Assembly (NCBI RefSeq): GCF_900109455.1
Contig: NZ_FOAG01000001.1
Coordinates: forward strand, 434,001 to 498,000
Source: Roseovarius azorensis
Lineage (GTDB): Bacteria; Pseudomonadota; Alphaproteobacteria; Rhodobacterales; Rhodobacteraceae
Length of the DNA: 64,000 nucleotides
Direction of reading: 5' to 3'
Both the position numbers and the translations under genes were made by a program. Below the pieces are notes generated by a model. That model had not been told where the DNA came from, did no database searches, and saw only the letters and a list, made by a program, of their open reading frames with translations. Each line of letters begins with the position of its first letter. Within the stretch, counting starts at the first letter, position 1. This document shows positions 25,327 to 35,299 of the stretch, one piece after another.

Positions 25327-26796
25327 ATGACGGCCTGTGACGATCTGATGGCGCTGGAGCGTGAGACGCAGGCACTGGCGCAGGTGGCCGGGCGGCTGGG
25401 CTGGGATCAGGAAACGATGATGCCGCGCGGCGCCGCCGATCAGCGGGCCGAGGAATCGGGTGCGATGCAAGCGGTTCTGCATGCGCGTCGCACCGATGCG
25501 CGACGCGGAGACCTGCTGGCCGCTGCCGAAGGTGAGGCCACGGACGACATTGCGCGCGCGCAATTGCGCCGTATCCGACGCGATTTCGATCGCGCCACGC
25601 GCGTGCCCGCAGATCTGGCGGTGGCGGTGGCGCGGCTGACCAGCCGGGCACAGGGCCAATGGGCCGAGGCGCGGGCGGCGGACGATTACGCCGCCTTTGC
25701 CCCGGTGCTGGCCGAGGTGGTGCGGCTGAAACGCGAGGAGGCGGCGGCGCTGGCGAGGGGCGGCGATCTCTACGAGGCGCTGCTTGACGAATACGAGCCG
25801 GGGATGACCGTGGCGCGGCTCGATGCGATGTTTGCGGAAATGCGGCCCCGGCTGGTGTCGCTGCGCGCTCGCGCGCTTGCGGCGGAATGGCCGATGCTGG
25901 ACGCGCATTTCGACGAGCAGGCGCAATTGCGCCTCGCGCGCGAGTTGGCGCGCCGCTTCGGTTATGATTTCGCGCGCGGGCGGCTCGACATGGCGGTGCA
26001 TCCCTTCAGTTCCGGCAGCGGCGACGATGTACGCATCACCACGCGGGTGAGCGAGAGCGATCCGTTCAACTGCATCTATTCGACGATCCACGAGGTCGGT
26101 CATGCCTGCTATGAACAGGCGATTGATCCGGCTTATCGGTTTACGCCGCTGGGGCAGGGCGTGTCGATGGGCGTGCATGAGAGCCAGAGCCGGATCTACG
26201 AGAATCAGCTGGGTCGGGGGCGGGCGTTCTGCGGTTGGCTGTATCGCCGGATGCGCGAGATATTTGACGATGTCGGGGTGACGGATGAGGATTCGTTTTA
26301 CCGCGCGGTGAACCGCGTGCATCGCGGTTATATACGCACCGAATCCGATGAGGTGCAGTACAACCTGCACATCATGCTGCGGTATGATCTGGAGCGGGCG
26401 CTGATCGCGGGCGATCTGGTCACGGACGATCTGGAGGCGGCGTGGAACGACCGCTTTGTCGCCGATTTCGGCTATCCGGTGGACCGGGCGTCGAACGGCG
26501 TGCTGCAGGATGTGCATTGGTCGGTGGGGCTGTTCGGCTATTTTCCGACCTACAGTCTGGGCAATGTCTATGCCGGGTGTCTGCATGCGGCGATGCGTCG
26601 GGCAGTGCCGGAGTTGGACGAGCGGCTGGCGCAGGGCGATCCGGGTGTCGCGACCGCCTGGCTGCGCGCCGGGGTGCAGCGGCATGGCGGGCGTCATGAA
26701 CCGGACGAGGTGATCGGGAATGCCTGCGGGCAGGCTCTCGCCGCGGAACCGCTGCTGAGCTATCTGGAAGAGAAATTCGGCGCGCTCGCGGAGTGA
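25327..26796 (+). CDS. Metallocarboxypeptidase, M32 family
   Basis: M32 enzymes remove C-terminal residues with broad specificity and use a zinc or cobalt ion. The 489-residue length is standard. HPFSSGSGDDVRITTRV and the HEVGH zinc motif at residues 255-259 are present, with GVHESQSRIYENQLGR downstream carrying the third ligand. The start is one base past the ctaA stop, so the two are cotranscribed though functionally unrelated. Its stop lies in an 18-base palindrome (26791-26808) shared with the convergent gene. Confidence 0.9.
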   Translation: MTACDDLMALERETQALAQVAGRLGWDQETMMPRGAADQRAEESGAMQAVLHARRTDARRGDLLAAAEGEATDDIARAQLRRIRRDFDRATRVPADLAVAVARLTSRAQGQWAEARAADDYAAFAPVLAEVVRLKREEAAALARGGDLYEALLDEYEPGMTVARLDAMFAEMRPRLVSLRARALAAEWPMLDAHFDEQAQLRLARELARRFGYDFARGRLDMAVHPFSSGSGDDVRITTRVSESDPFNCIYSTIHEVGHACYEQAIDPAYRFTPLGQGVSMGVHESQSRIYENQLGRGRAFCGWLYRRMREIFDDVGVTDEDSFYRAVNRVHRGYIRTESDEVQYNLHIMLRYDLERALIAGDLVTDDLEAAWNDRFVADFGYPVDRASNGVLQDVHWSVGLFGYFPTYSLGNVYAGCLHAAMRRAVPELDERLAQGDPGVATAWLRAGVQRHGGRHEPDEVIGNACGQALAAEPLLSYLEEKFGALAE

Positions 26797-26808
26797 TCGG
26801 GATCACTC
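26791..26808. terminator. Small palindrome between convergent stops
   Basis: GAGTGATC (26791-26798) and GATCACTC (26801-26808) form a perfect 8-bp stem with a two-base spacer. It covers the stop codons of both the M32 gene and the convergent polysaccharide gene. With no T tract it is at best a weak bidirectional terminator. Confidence 0.4.
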
Positions 26809-28686
26809 GTTCACGGTCGCCTCGACCGGTTCGACCGGTTCGGTCTGTTCGATCCATTGCGTGAGGATCGAGCGCAGCAGCGCCACATCGCGCGTCTCGA
26901 TCGCCTCGGACAGGGATCTGAGCGCCTTGGCCAGTTCGATCTCTGACAGATGCCCCTCTTGCGCGCGCAGGATCCGGGGATGCGGTGTGGTCAGCATGTC
27001 CGAACCGATCAGCAGTTCCTCGTGCAGCTTTTCGCCGGGGCGCAGGCCGGTGATCCGGATCTCGATGTCGCCCTGCGGATTTTCCGCGTCGCGCACGGTG
27101 TGACCCGAGCCTTCGATCATCTTGCGGGCCACATCGCGCATCGCGACAGGTTTGCCCATGTCGAGCACGAAGACATCGCCGCCGCGCGCGAATGTGCCCG
27201 CGAGCAGCACGAGGCGCGTCGCCTCGGGGATGGTCATGAAATAGCGCGTCACCTCGGGATGGGTCAGGGTGACGGGGCCGCCGCGGGCGATCTGTTCGGC
27301 GAAGAGCGGGATCACCGAGCCGGACGAGCCGATGACATTGCCGAAACGCACCATGGAAAACCGCGTCTTCGTGCTGCGCGTGGCCATGTCCTGAATGATC
27401 ATCTCGGCAAAGCGCTTTGACGCGCCCATGACAGAGGTCGGGCGCACCGCCTTGTCGGTAGAGACGAGGATGAATCTCTCGACGCCCGCATCGCGGGCGG
27501 CGTTGGCCACCGTTCGGGTGCCGATCACGTTGTTGCGCATCCCCTCGATGGCGTTGGCCTCGACCATGGGAACGTGCTTGTAGGCCGCCGCGTGCAGCAC
27601 GATGTCGATCTTCTTGGCCTGCATCAGGACGGTGACGAGCGCCTTGTCGTTGATCGAGCCGAGGATCGGGGTGATGGTCAGGTCGGGCGCAAGGGCGCGC
27701 AGTTCGCGGTCTATATCGAAGAGAGCGATTTCGCTGTGATCGAGCAGCACCAGATGTCCAGGGCGCGAGCGGATCAGTTGACGGCACAGTTCCGACCCGA
27801 TCGAGCCGCCGGCCCCGGTCACCAGGATGCGCCGCCCGGCATAGGTTTCGTTCACGCCGGGCAGCTGATCCTCCAGCCCGTCGCGCCCGAGGAGATCGCT
27901 GAGGCCCACGGGACGGCTCTCGTAAAGCGTGCGTGCGTCATTGGTCACCAGATCGGCAAAGGAGGGCAGGGCATGCACCTCGCAGCCCAGATCGGTCAGT
28001 CTGCGGGTGATCGCGGCGCGCGTGGCGGCGGGGGCGCTCGGCATTGCCAGCACGATGCGCTGCACGTTGTGCTGGGCGACCAGTTGCGCGATGTCGTCGG
28101 GCTTGTGAACCCGCAGCCCGCCAATTTGCAGCGATTGCAGACGGGGTTCGTCATCGACAAAGGCCACCGGCATCACGGCGTCATCGGTGGTCAGCGCCGC
28201 GGCAAGCTGCTGGCCGGTCTGGCCCGCACCGTAGATCAGCACCCGCAGCCGGGGGGTGCCGCGGCGCTGGATCCGCAACAGGGCGGCCCGCAGCACCAGC
28301 CGCGCCGTGACCGTCAGGATCAGGTAGATCAGGCCAGTTATCACAAGGGCACCGGGATGCGCCGCGTGACCCTGCAAGAGCCGTGAGGCCGCCAGCCCGA
28401 TCACCATGAGCGCCATGGCGACAAAGGCGGAAGCGAGCATGTCCCGCCCCGCATAGGAGTTGAGACGGACCCTGGGCAGGCCCAGAACCACATTGAGCAG
28501 ACCCGTCGCCGCAAGCAGAAGACCCAGATCCCAAAACCGGATATCCGCCGCATCTGCGGACCAGTCCGCGCCGGGAGTCAGCGTATGCGCCAGAAACCAG
28601 GCAACAGCCAGAAGCAGGACATCAAGCGCAAGAAAGACAGCGTATCTGTGCGAAGGCCGCAAAGTTGCGACGAGGTGGTAAAACAT
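26803..28686 (-). CDS. Membrane-bound nucleotide-sugar dehydratase/epimerase (CapD/FlaA1 type)
   Basis: The 627-residue protein has four or five N-terminal membrane helices (about 1-130), a first Rossmann domain with IYGAGQTGQQLAAAL, and a catalytic domain starting RRILVTGAGGSIGSELCRQL with FGNVIGSSGSVIPLFAEQI further on. Enzymes of this architecture (WbpM, FlaA1-related) act as UDP-GlcNAc 4,6-dehydratases in polysaccharide synthesis. Downstream of the sugar transferase and epimerase genes on the same strand, it probably supplies an unusual first sugar for an exopolysaccharide or O-antigen. The exact substrate is unknown. Confidence 0.9.
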   Translation of the reverse strand: MFYHLVATLRPSHRYAVFLALDVLLLAVAWFLAHTLTPGADWSADAADIRFWDLGLLLAATGLLNVVLGLPRVRLNSYAGRDMLASAFVAMALMVIGLAASRLLQGHAAHPGALVITGLIYLILTVTARLVLRAALLRIQRRGTPRLRVLIYGAGQTGQQLAAALTTDDAVMPVAFVDDEPRLQSLQIGGLRVHKPDDIAQLVAQHNVQRIVLAMPSAPAATRAAITRRLTDLGCEVHALPSFADLVTNDARTLYESRPVGLSDLLGRDGLEDQLPGVNETYAGRRILVTGAGGSIGSELCRQLIRSRPGHLVLLDHSEIALFDIDRELRALAPDLTITPILGSINDKALVTVLMQAKKIDIVLHAAAYKHVPMVEANAIEGMRNNVIGTRTVANAARDAGVERFILVSTDKAVRPTSVMGASKRFAEMIIQDMATRSTKTRFSMVRFGNVIGSSGSVIPLFAEQIARGGPVTLTHPEVTRYFMTIPEATRLVLLAGTFARGGDVFVLDMGKPVAMRDVARKMIEGSGHTVRDAENPQGDIEIRITGLRPGEKLHEELLIGSDMLTTPHPRILRAQEGHLSEIELAKALRSLSEAIETRDVALLRSILTQWIEQTEPVEPVEATVNE

Positions 28687-28802
28687 TGCCAGTCCTCAAC
28701 ATGCCGGGGCTGAATATCCTCAGGGTCTGTTACGAAAATAATATTTTTCAGTGAGGGCTCCAGCCACGTCTGGTCACGTTGCTGTCAGAACTCTGTCATT
28801 TG

Positions 28803-29552
28803 CTAGTCGGAGCCTGAGCGCCGCGCAAGAAATAATCTGTCCCGGCGCCTTATCTGCAAGGGCAACCGCCGCAATTCCGCACCAGGATCGCGTGGGAGCC
28901 TCGGGGCGAACACGTCGAACGCCGTGCGGCACAGCAGCGCCAGGTCGTAGCCGGGGCTCTGGTGCCGCGCCCATATCAGATCGAGCCGCGCCTTGACCGG
29001 AATGCAGCGGCGCACATAGATATCCTCCGAGGTCTCGCGCGTGTGGCAATCGCCCAGCAGGCGTGCCTCGGTTCGGTGATAGACCAGCGTCGCCAGCCCG
29101 GTCACACCGGGGCGGTGGTCGAGCACGCGGGCGTAGAGATCGGGAAACATCTCGACATAGGCGCGCAGCGGCGGCCTTGGTCCGACAAAGCTCATGTCGC
29201 CGCGCAGGATATTCAACAATTGCGGCAGTTCGTCGAGACGATAGCGGCGCAGCCAGTGACCGAGCGGGGTGATCCGGTCCTGCTTGTAGGCGCCTGACAC
29301 GCCGCTATCCGCATCAATGTGGCGCATGGTGCGGAATTTCCAGAGGCAGAACGGTGTCTGCGCGGTCTTCATCCGTTCGGAGAGATAGAACACCGGCGCG
29401 CCGTCCACCAGCAGGATCAGCAGCGCGATAACCAGCATGACGGGGGCCAGCAGCGCCGCAAGGGCGAGCGCCAGAACCACATCCGTCAGCCGCTTGAGCG
29501 GCGCGCCAGTCCGCGCCAATCGTAAATCATTTCGGATGCAGTCCTGTGCCAT
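28803..29552 (-). CDS. Initiating sugar transferase (undecaprenyl-phosphate, WcaJ/WbaP type)
   Basis: The enzyme transfers a sugar phosphate to the lipid carrier to begin a polysaccharide chain. The 249-residue protein has a single hydrophobic segment (residues ~24-49), then LWKFRTMRHID and DELPQLLNILRGDMSFVGPRPP, the family hallmarks. It starts inside the preceding epimerase gene with a 67-base overlap; no nearer in-frame ATG exists. The extended C-terminal tail (about residues 200-249) is basic. Confidence 0.9.
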   Translation of the reverse strand: MAQDCIRNDLRLARTGAPLKRLTDVVLALALAALLAPVMLVIALLILLVDGAPVFYLSERMKTAQTPFCLWKFRTMRHIDADSGVSGAYKQDRITPLGHWLRRYRLDELPQLLNILRGDMSFVGPRPPLRAYVEMFPDLYARVLDHRPGVTGLATLVYHRTEARLLGDCHTRETSEDIYVRRCIPVKARLDLIWARHQSPGYDLALLCRTAFDVFAPRLPRDPGAELRRLPLQIRRRDRLFLARRSGSD

Positions 29553-30382
29553 TCCATCAGGGGTAATATGGACGTGATTAAAGAAGCGTTAAGCGTGACT
29601 ATCTGAATCGCCTGTGCCGACGCCGCGCGCCAGTAGATGGGGCGGTCTGCGGCCTCGACCAGATCCTGCATTCCAACCGGTTCGGGGGCGGTGACGTTCA
29701 GGCAGTCGGGCAGCGTCTCGGACGGCAATACGGCCAGAGCGGCCAGAGCCCGGGCCAGATCGCCGGGGGCGATATAGCTGCGCAGCGGTCCGGCGCCGTC
29801 GGCAAAGCGGTCCAGTGTCACCGGTGCCATCTGCGGCAGAAGGGCAGGCGCCAGACTGTCGGCACCCACCACATTGGCCAGCCGAAGGATGGTGTGGCGG
29901 ATGCCTTCGGGCGGCAGGGCGCGGATCGTTTCCTCCATCGCCAGCTTGGCCGCGCCATAGGCGCCGACCGGGGCGGGCGGGTCAGTCTCGCGCAGATCTT
30001 GACCCGGCCCGTAGACCGCCGCCGAGGACAGGTGAAAGACGCGCTGCGCCCCGCAGGCGTGGGCCAGCGCCAGCGTGTCGGTGAGCAGCGCGCTGTTGAT
30101 CGCAAGATCCGCCGCATCGCCGGAGGTCCGGCCCCAGAGCGCCACCAGCGTGCCGCAGGCGGGCAGCGCAGGTAGCGGCATGCCAGGGGACCACAGGATG
30201 TCCGCAGGCGCCCGGCGCGCCAGCCACAGCGCATCCGGTGCGTCCGGCAGGTCTGGCCATGCGCGCTGCAGCAGCCGCCCGAGACGGCCGTTGCTGCCTG
30301 TGAAAAGGCATCGGTCTGCGCGGGATGACCTGTCCAAGAGCGGCTCTTTGCGGCGTGACGGAAACACGCGCATGGCTAGCAT
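29486..30382 (-). CDS. NAD-dependent epimerase/dehydratase
   Basis: The 298-residue protein has an NAD-binding start, CLFTGSNGRLGRLLQ, at about residue 25, then HLSSAAVYGPGQ and the catalytic YGAAKLAMEETI (YxxxK). It is an extended short-chain dehydrogenase acting on a nucleotide sugar; the sugar is not evident. The first ~24 residues may be overcalled, since ATG 30373 is also in frame. Its 3' end overlaps the sugar transferase by 67 bases, so the two are likely coupled. Confidence 0.83.
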   Translation of the reverse strand: MLAMRVFPSRRKEPLLDRSSRADRCLFTGSNGRLGRLLQRAWPDLPDAPDALWLARRAPADILWSPGMPLPALPACGTLVALWGRTSGDAADLAINSALLTDTLALAHACGAQRVFHLSSAAVYGPGQDLRETDPPAPVGAYGAAKLAMEETIRALPPEGIRHTILRLANVVGADSLAPALLPQMAPVTLDRFADGAGPLRSYIAPGDLARALAALAVLPSETLPDCLNVTAPEPVGMQDLVEAADRPIYWRAASAQAIQIVTLNASLITSILPLMEWHRTASEMIYDWRGLARRSSG

Positions 30383-30426
30383 ATCCGCTGGCGGAGCGAA
30401 AGTTCGCGGGACGGGGCTGGTGCCGG

Positions 30427-31044
30427 TCAGATATTGGCGAAGATGTTGAGCACTTCGCGCTCATCCTCGGCCACGCGCGGCTGTCTGGGGGCGGTCTCGA
30501 CCGTTTTGAGCGCCCGCCGGATTTCCAGCTGGACGGGGCGTTTGTGACTGGCCGTCGGGGTGATACGCCGCGGCTTTACGGGTTTTTGCACCAAGGCGCT
30601 GCGACGTGCGCGCGACCCCAGCATCGAGGCGCTGCGGATTTCGTGGGGGCTGAGGGTCATGTAGCTGAGCATGATGGCGCATATCAGGGTGATATCGCGC
30701 CAGAAGGCCGAGACAGCACCGGGTTCTACATGCACCATGTGCTGCGCCAGACTGCTGGCAAAGATGAAAAGTGCGAGGCTGAGCGCTGACAGCCGCAGAT
30801 GGTAGCCGATCATGAATGTGGCCGAGAGACACAGCAATATGGTCGATCCGGCGATGTCGGCGGTTCTCGGGTCGAGAAAGGCCGCGAACAGGACCGCCTT
30901 GTCGAGACCCGTCACCAGATCGAGTGCAAGCGCCATGAAATAGGATCCGGTCACGACGCGGATCAGGTTCCGGGCGACCTGATTAGTGGTTTCATTGCGT
31001 CGTGCGGTCACGGACGTCAGCCATTCCTGGAGTGCGGGAAACAA
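30427..31044 (-). CDS. Membrane protein, possibly DoxX-like
   Basis: The 205-residue protein has four hydrophobic segments within the first 130 residues (for example GSYFMALALDLVTG, TILLCLSATFMIGYH, LSALSLALFIFASSLAQH) and a basic soluble tail of about 75 residues. The four-helix layout and short loops recall DoxX-like proteins, but this is weak. The longest frame starts at TTG 31044; GTG 31011 with AGGAATGG upstream is as likely. It precedes the polysaccharide genes by about 45 bases. Confidence 0.65.
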   Translation of the reverse strand: MFPALQEWLTSVTARRNETTNQVARNLIRVVTGSYFMALALDLVTGLDKAVLFAAFLDPRTADIAGSTILLCLSATFMIGYHLRLSALSLALFIFASSLAQHMVHVEPGAVSAFWRDITLICAIMLSYMTLSPHEIRSASMLGSRARRSALVQKPVKPRRITPTASHKRPVQLEIRRALKTVETAPRQPRVAEDEREVLNIFANI

Positions 31045-31165
31045 GGTGGCACTTTTACAACCTTTGAGCGACTTTCGCTGTCCGACTTTCCCCGGACACT
31101 CTGGCTAAAATCGGGCCAAAGCGTGATTTTCCGCGGCTTTCCTGTGGCCTCAGCCGAGCGCGCGT

Positions 31166-33916
31166 TCAGCTTTCGGTGGTTTCATCCTCATCGGCCTGTT
31201 CCGCGATCCAGGCGACCGACACGACCTCTTCGCCGGCACCGGTGTTGAATACCTTGACCCCGCCCGCGCTGCGCGAGCGAAACGAAATGCCCTCGACCGG
31301 TACCCGGATCGACTGCCCCTTGGAGGTGGCGAGCATGATCTGATCCTCGCGCGTGACCGGGAAAGAGGCCACGAGATTGCCGCCGCGCATGGATTTCTCG
31401 ATTGCCGTCACGCCCATGCCGCCGCGCCCGCGCACCGGGTAATCGTGGCTGGAGCTCAGCTTGCCGGTGCCGCGCGCGGTGATCGTCAGGATCAGATCCT
31501 GCGCCGCCAGCATGTCCTGGTAACGCTCTTCCGGCAGGGCGGTGTCGGTGATTGTCACGCCCTCGCTGTCGGGGTCGCCCGCGCTGGTCTCGTCCTCGGG
31601 CTCTGCCCCGAATTCGGCACGGAAGCGCTTGAGGAAGGCGGCGCGTTCCTCCGGCGTCGCCTCGAAATGGCGGATCACCGACATCGAGACGACCCGATCG
31701 CCATTGAGCAGCCTGATCCCGCGCACGCCGGTCGATTTGCGCCCCTTGAAGACACGCACATCGTTGGTGGAAAACCGGATCGCGCGCCCCGAGTCGGTGA
31801 CGAGCATCACGTCATCCTCTTCGGTGCAGATGCGCGCATTCACCAGTTCCACCCCCTCGGGCAGATCCATCGCGATCTTGCCGTTGCGTTTGACATTGGT
31901 GAAATCGCTGAGCGCGTTGCGCCGCACATCGCCTGCGGAGGTGGCAAACACGATCTGCAGGTCGTCCCATTCCTCTTCGGCGCGGTCCACGGGCATGATC
32001 GCGGCGATGGAAACGCCAGAGGGAATCGGCAGGATGTTGACGATCGCCTTGCCCTTGGAAGTGCGTCCGCCAAGCGGCAGCCGCCACGTCTTGAGCTTGT
32101 AGACCATTCCGTCGGTGGTGAAGAACAGAAGCTGCGTGTGCGTGTTGGCCACGAACAGCGTGGTCACCACGTCCTCGTCCTTGGTGGACATGCTGCTCAG
32201 GCCCTTGCCGCCGCGTTTCTGCGCGCGGAAATCGGCGAGCGCCGAGCGCTTGATATAGCCGCCCTGCGTGACGGTCACGACCATGTCCTCGCGCTCGATG
32301 AGGTCTTCGTCCTCCATGTCGCCGGACCAGTCGACGATCTCGGTGCGGCGGGGGACGGCGAACAGTTCCTTCACCTCGCGCAACTCATCCGCGATGATCT
32401 GCATGATCCGCTCGCGGCTGGCGAGGATGGCGAGGTATTCCTTGATCTTGCCCGCGAGGTCCTGCAGCTCGTCGGTGACTTCCTTGACGCCGAGTTGCGT
32501 CAGGCGTTGCAGACGCAGGTCAAGGATCGCGCGGGCCTGCACCTCGGAGAGGTTATAGGTGCCGTCCTCGTTGGCCCGGTGGCTCGGGTCATCTATCAGC
32601 GCGATATAGGGCAGGATATCTCCAGCGGGCCAACGCCGTTCCATCAGTTTTGTGCGGGCCTCGGCGGCGTCGGCGGAGGCGCGGATCGTGGCCACCACCT
32701 CATCGACGTTGGACACGGCGACCGCCAGACCGCAAAGAACATGCGCGCGCTCGCGCGCCTTGCGCAGGTCATAGGCGGTGCGGCGTGCGACCACTTCTTC
32801 ACGGAAGGTAATGAAGAGCGACAGGAACCGGTGCAGTGTCAACTGCTCGGGCTTGCCACCGTTAAGGGCCAGCATGTTGCAGCCGAAATAGGTCTGCATC
32901 GGGGTAAAGCGGTAAAGCTGGTTGAGCACGACCTCGGCGGTTGCGTCGCGTTTGAGTTCGATCACCACACGCACGCCGTTGCGGTCGCTCTCGTCCTGCA
33001 CATGGGAGATGCCCTCGATCCGCTTGTCGCGGGCGGCCTCGGCGATGCGCTCGATCATCGTGGCCTTGTTCACCTGATAGGGGATCTCGTCTATGACGAT
33101 GGCGAAGCGGTCCTTGCGGATTTCCTCGGTGTGAGTGCGCGCGCGAATGATGACGCTGCCGCGCCCCTCCAGGTAGGCCTTGCGCGCGCCCGAACGGCCC
33201 AGCATCAGGCCGCCGGTGGGAAAATCCGGGCCTGGAACATAGGCGATCAGATCCTCGCTCTCGAGGTCGGGGTTGTCGATCAGCGCCAGCGTGGCGTCGA
33301 TCACCTCGCCCAGGTTGTGCGGCGGGATATTGGTGGCCATGCCGACGGCGATACCGCCCGCGCCATTGACCAGCATGTTGGGAAAACGCGCGGGCAGGAC
33401 GGTGGGCTCGCGGTCCTTGCCGTCGTAATTGTCCTGAAAGTTGACGGTTTCCTTTTCGATATCGGCCAGCAGAAAGGCGGCCGGCTTGTCCATGCGCACC
33501 TCGGTATAGCGCATGGCGGCCGCGTTATCGCCGTCCATCGAGCCGAAATTGCCCTGACCGTCCAGCAGCGGCAGCGACATCGAGAAATCCTGCGCCATGC
33601 GCACCAGTGCGTCATAGATCGCGGAGTCCCCGTGCGGGTGGTATTTCCCCATCACGTCGCCGACCGCGCGGGCGGATTTGCGGTAAGGCTTGTCATGGGT
33701 ATTGCCGCCCTCGTGCATGGCGTAAAGGATGCGGCGATGCACGGGTTTCAACCCGTCGCGCAGATCGGGAATCGCGCGGCTGACGATCACGCTCATCGCG
33801 TAATCGAGATAGGATGTTTTCATCTCGTGTTCGATCGAGACCACCGGCCCGTCGTATTCGGGGCGCTCAGGCATATTTTCATCCATGTTTTCAGGGGGTT
33901 GAGGCGTGTCGCTCAC
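31166..33916 (-). CDS. gyrA: DNA gyrase subunit A
   Basis: GyrA cuts and rejoins DNA while gyrase introduces negative supercoils. The 916-residue protein carries the active Tyr137 in AAAMRYTEV and the GyrA box QKRGGKG, which sets it apart from ParC. In the quinolone-resistance region the protein reads [12 protein letters not shown], with Ser98 and Asp102 at the places of E. coli Ser83 and Asp87, the sensitive forms. An acidic insertion around residues 755-775 lies in the C-terminal domain. The start [11 protein letters not shown] is a plausible divergent N terminus. Confidence 0.95.
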   Translation of the reverse strand: MSDTPQPPENMDENMPERPEYDGPVVSIEHEMKTSYLDYAMSVIVSRAIPDLRDGLKPVHRRILYAMHEGGNTHDKPYRKSARAVGDVMGKYHPHGDSAIYDALVRMAQDFSMSLPLLDGQGNFGSMDGDNAAAMRYTEVRMDKPAAFLLADIEKETVNFQDNYDGKDREPTVLPARFPNMLVNGAGGIAVGMATNIPPHNLGEVIDATLALIDNPDLESEDLIAYVPGPDFPTGGLMLGRSGARKAYLEGRGSVIIRARTHTEEIRKDRFAIVIDEIPYQVNKATMIERIAEAARDKRIEGISHVQDESDRNGVRVVIELKRDATAEVVLNQLYRFTPMQTYFGCNMLALNGGKPEQLTLHRFLSLFITFREEVVARRTAYDLRKARERAHVLCGLAVAVSNVDEVVATIRASADAAEARTKLMERRWPAGDILPYIALIDDPSHRANEDGTYNLSEVQARAILDLRLQRLTQLGVKEVTDELQDLAGKIKEYLAILASRERIMQIIADELREVKELFAVPRRTEIVDWSGDMEDEDLIEREDMVVTVTQGGYIKRSALADFRAQKRGGKGLSSMSTKDEDVVTTLFVANTHTQLLFFTTDGMVYKLKTWRLPLGGRTSKGKAIVNILPIPSGVSIAAIMPVDRAEEEWDDLQIVFATSAGDVRRNALSDFTNVKRNGKIAMDLPEGVELVNARICTEEDDVMLVTDSGRAIRFSTNDVRVFKGRKSTGVRGIRLLNGDRVVSMSVIRHFEATPEERAAFLKRFRAEFGAEPEDETSAGDPDSEGVTITDTALPEERYQDMLAAQDLILTITARGTGKLSSSHDYPVRGRGGMGVTAIEKSMRGGNLVASFPVTREDQIMLATSKGQSIRVPVEGISFRSRSAGGVKVFNTGAGEEVVSVAWIAEQADEDETTES

Positions 33917-34107
33917 GATTTTTACCGTCCTGTGATCTGGCGCTATATATTGTTGGAAAGACTATATCAGAGGCAGGATATGGGGTGCAATGGGCCAGCG
34001 CCACCACATTTGTCAGCCATCAAATCGGAGTGATAACACACTGTTTTTATTGAAAAGTAATTTCTTTCGGGCATGATCGAACCATCAGGCAGATACAGGA
34101 GCAGAAA

Positions 34108-34377
34108 ATGGAGATGTCTGAAACCGAACTGATGCTGCGCGGATACGGGCTGACCACGGCGGAATTCTTCTACCGGATGCCCGATTACCGCAATGTGCTG
34201 AACAGCTATCTCTGGCAGGATTACGACATCGCGCCGGATCATCCGAAACTCTTTGGCTTCATCGAATTCTGGCAGCGCGAGCTTGACGGCCCGCTGCATT
34301 CGGTGCGTTTCACGCACCGCAAGATGATTGCGCCCGGCGAATGGCGCAACGTGGTGGGTGAATTCACCCTGCACTGA
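34108..34377 (+). CDS. usg: Usg family protein
   Basis: The 89-residue protein matches the Usg family: LMLRGYGLTTAEFFYRMPDY, LNSYLWQDYDIAPDHPKL and FIEFWQRELDGPLHSVR. Usg was named for its place near tryptophan genes in other alphaproteobacteria; its function is unknown and no trp genes are here. AGGAG lies about eight bases upstream of ATG 34108, favouring it over the ATG two codons later. Confidence 0.88.
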   Translation: MEMSETELMLRGYGLTTAEFFYRMPDYRNVLNSYLWQDYDIAPDHPKLFGFIEFWQRELDGPLHSVRFTHRKMIAPGEWRNVVGEFTLH

Positions 34378-34431
34378 CGTGGCGACGGCATTCTGACCCG
34401 GTGCGGTCGGATGGGATCCTTGCGCATTTTC

Positions 34432-34455
34432 ATATTTCGTATATTCTGGAAATAT
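34432..34455. promoter_or_regulatory. Candidate ArsR operator overlapping the arsR-arsC start codon
   Basis: ATATTTC (34432-34438) and GAAATAT (34449-34455) form an inverted repeat with a 10-base spacer whose right arm includes the first two bases of the start codon. A plausible promoter, TTGCGC at 34420 with TATTCT at 34442 (spacer 16), lies under it. Transcription would begin near the ATG itself, giving a leaderless or nearly leaderless mRNA. Binding of the fused ArsR domain would shut off the whole operon. Confidence 0.55.
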
Positions 34456-35299
34456 GGAAAAATTGATTCCCTCCCGTCTGTCCACCCTGGGCCATCCGCA
34501 GCGGCTGGCGATTTTCCGGCTGTTGATGCGGCGCTATCCCGACCGGGTGCCCGCCGGAGAGCTGGCGGAGGCGCTGGCGCTCAGGCCCTCGACGCTGTCG
34601 GCCTATCTGGCGGCGCTGATGCAGGCGGGGCTGGTCACACAGGAACGGGCGGGCACGTCGTTGCGATACTCCGTCGAGATGATCGAACTGCGGCGGACCC
34701 TGGACTACCTGCTCAACGATTGCTGTCGCGGGCGCCCGGATATCTGCGTGCCCGTCGTTTCGTCCCTTCAGACAGGAGCCGCCGCCATGACGCACCGGAA
34801 ATACAATGTTCTGTTCATCTGCGTGGGCAATTCCGCGCGCTCGATCTTTGCCGAGACCCTGCTGCGCGATATCGCCGGTGATCGGTTCAATGTCCATTCC
34901 GCCGGCACGCGCCCCTATTCGGAGATGAACCCCTTTGCGATCGAGGTGCTCAGGGCCAAGGGGCATGATGTGACGCCGCTGCGCGCCAAGAATGTCAGCG
35001 AATTCAGCTCGCCGGGTGCGCCGAGGATGGATTTCGTCTTTACCGTCTGTGACCGGGCCGCGAACGAGGAATGTCCGCCCTGGCAGGGGCAACCGATCAG
35101 CGCCCATTGGGGCATGCCCGATCCGGTCAGGGCCGAGGGCACCGAGGCGCAGAGGAGCCTGGCGTTCCAGCAGGCATATGGCGCGTTGCGCAACCGGATC
35201 ATCGCCTTTGCGGCGCTGCCCCTCGAGACGCTGGACCGGGTCAGCCTGCAGGCGGCGGTGGATGACATTGCGCGGCAGGGTGACGGGGCCGACGCATGA
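34454..35299 (+). CDS. ArsR regulator fused to arsenate reductase (low-molecular-weight phosphatase type)
   Basis: The 281-residue protein joins two functions. Residues 1-90 are an ArsR winged helix ([37 protein letters not shown]), followed by Cys90, Cys91 and Cys98, which could sense arsenite. Residues 112-275 are an arsenate reductase of the phosphatase fold, with the P-loop CVGNSARS (Cys123, Arg129) and [15 protein letters not shown], the hallmark of thioredoxin-coupled ArsC. An internal ATG at 34787 (Met112) has AGGAG eight bases upstream, so free ArsC may also be made. The operon continues with gap and arsJ by overlaps. Confidence 0.9.
   Translation: MEKLIPSRLSTLGHPQRLAIFRLLMRRYPDRVPAGELAEALALRPSTLSAYLAALMQAGLVTQERAGTSLRYSVEMIELRRTLDYLLNDCCRGRPDICVPVVSSLQTGAAAMTHRKYNVLFICVGNSARSIFAETLLRDIAGDRFNVHSAGTRPYSEMNPFAIEVLRAKGHDVTPLRAKNVSEFSSPGAPRMDFVFTVCDRAANEECPPWQGQPISAHWGMPDPVRAEGTEAQRSLAFQQAYGALRNRIIAFAALPLETLDRVSLQAAVDDIARQGDGADA

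Noticed and set aside
26803..30382. Polysaccharide genes as a recently acquired island
   Set aside because: Base composition looks like the neighbours, and no integrase, tRNA or boundary repeat is visible.
31166..33916. Quinolone-resistance substitutions in gyrA
   Set aside because: Ser98 and Asp102 match the sensitive residues, so no resistance claim is supported.
31445..34033. 862-codon plus-strand frame opposite gyrA
   Set aside because: It mirrors GyrA in the antisense direction, has low-complexity His/Asp/Gln composition and no family motif. High GC makes such frames common.
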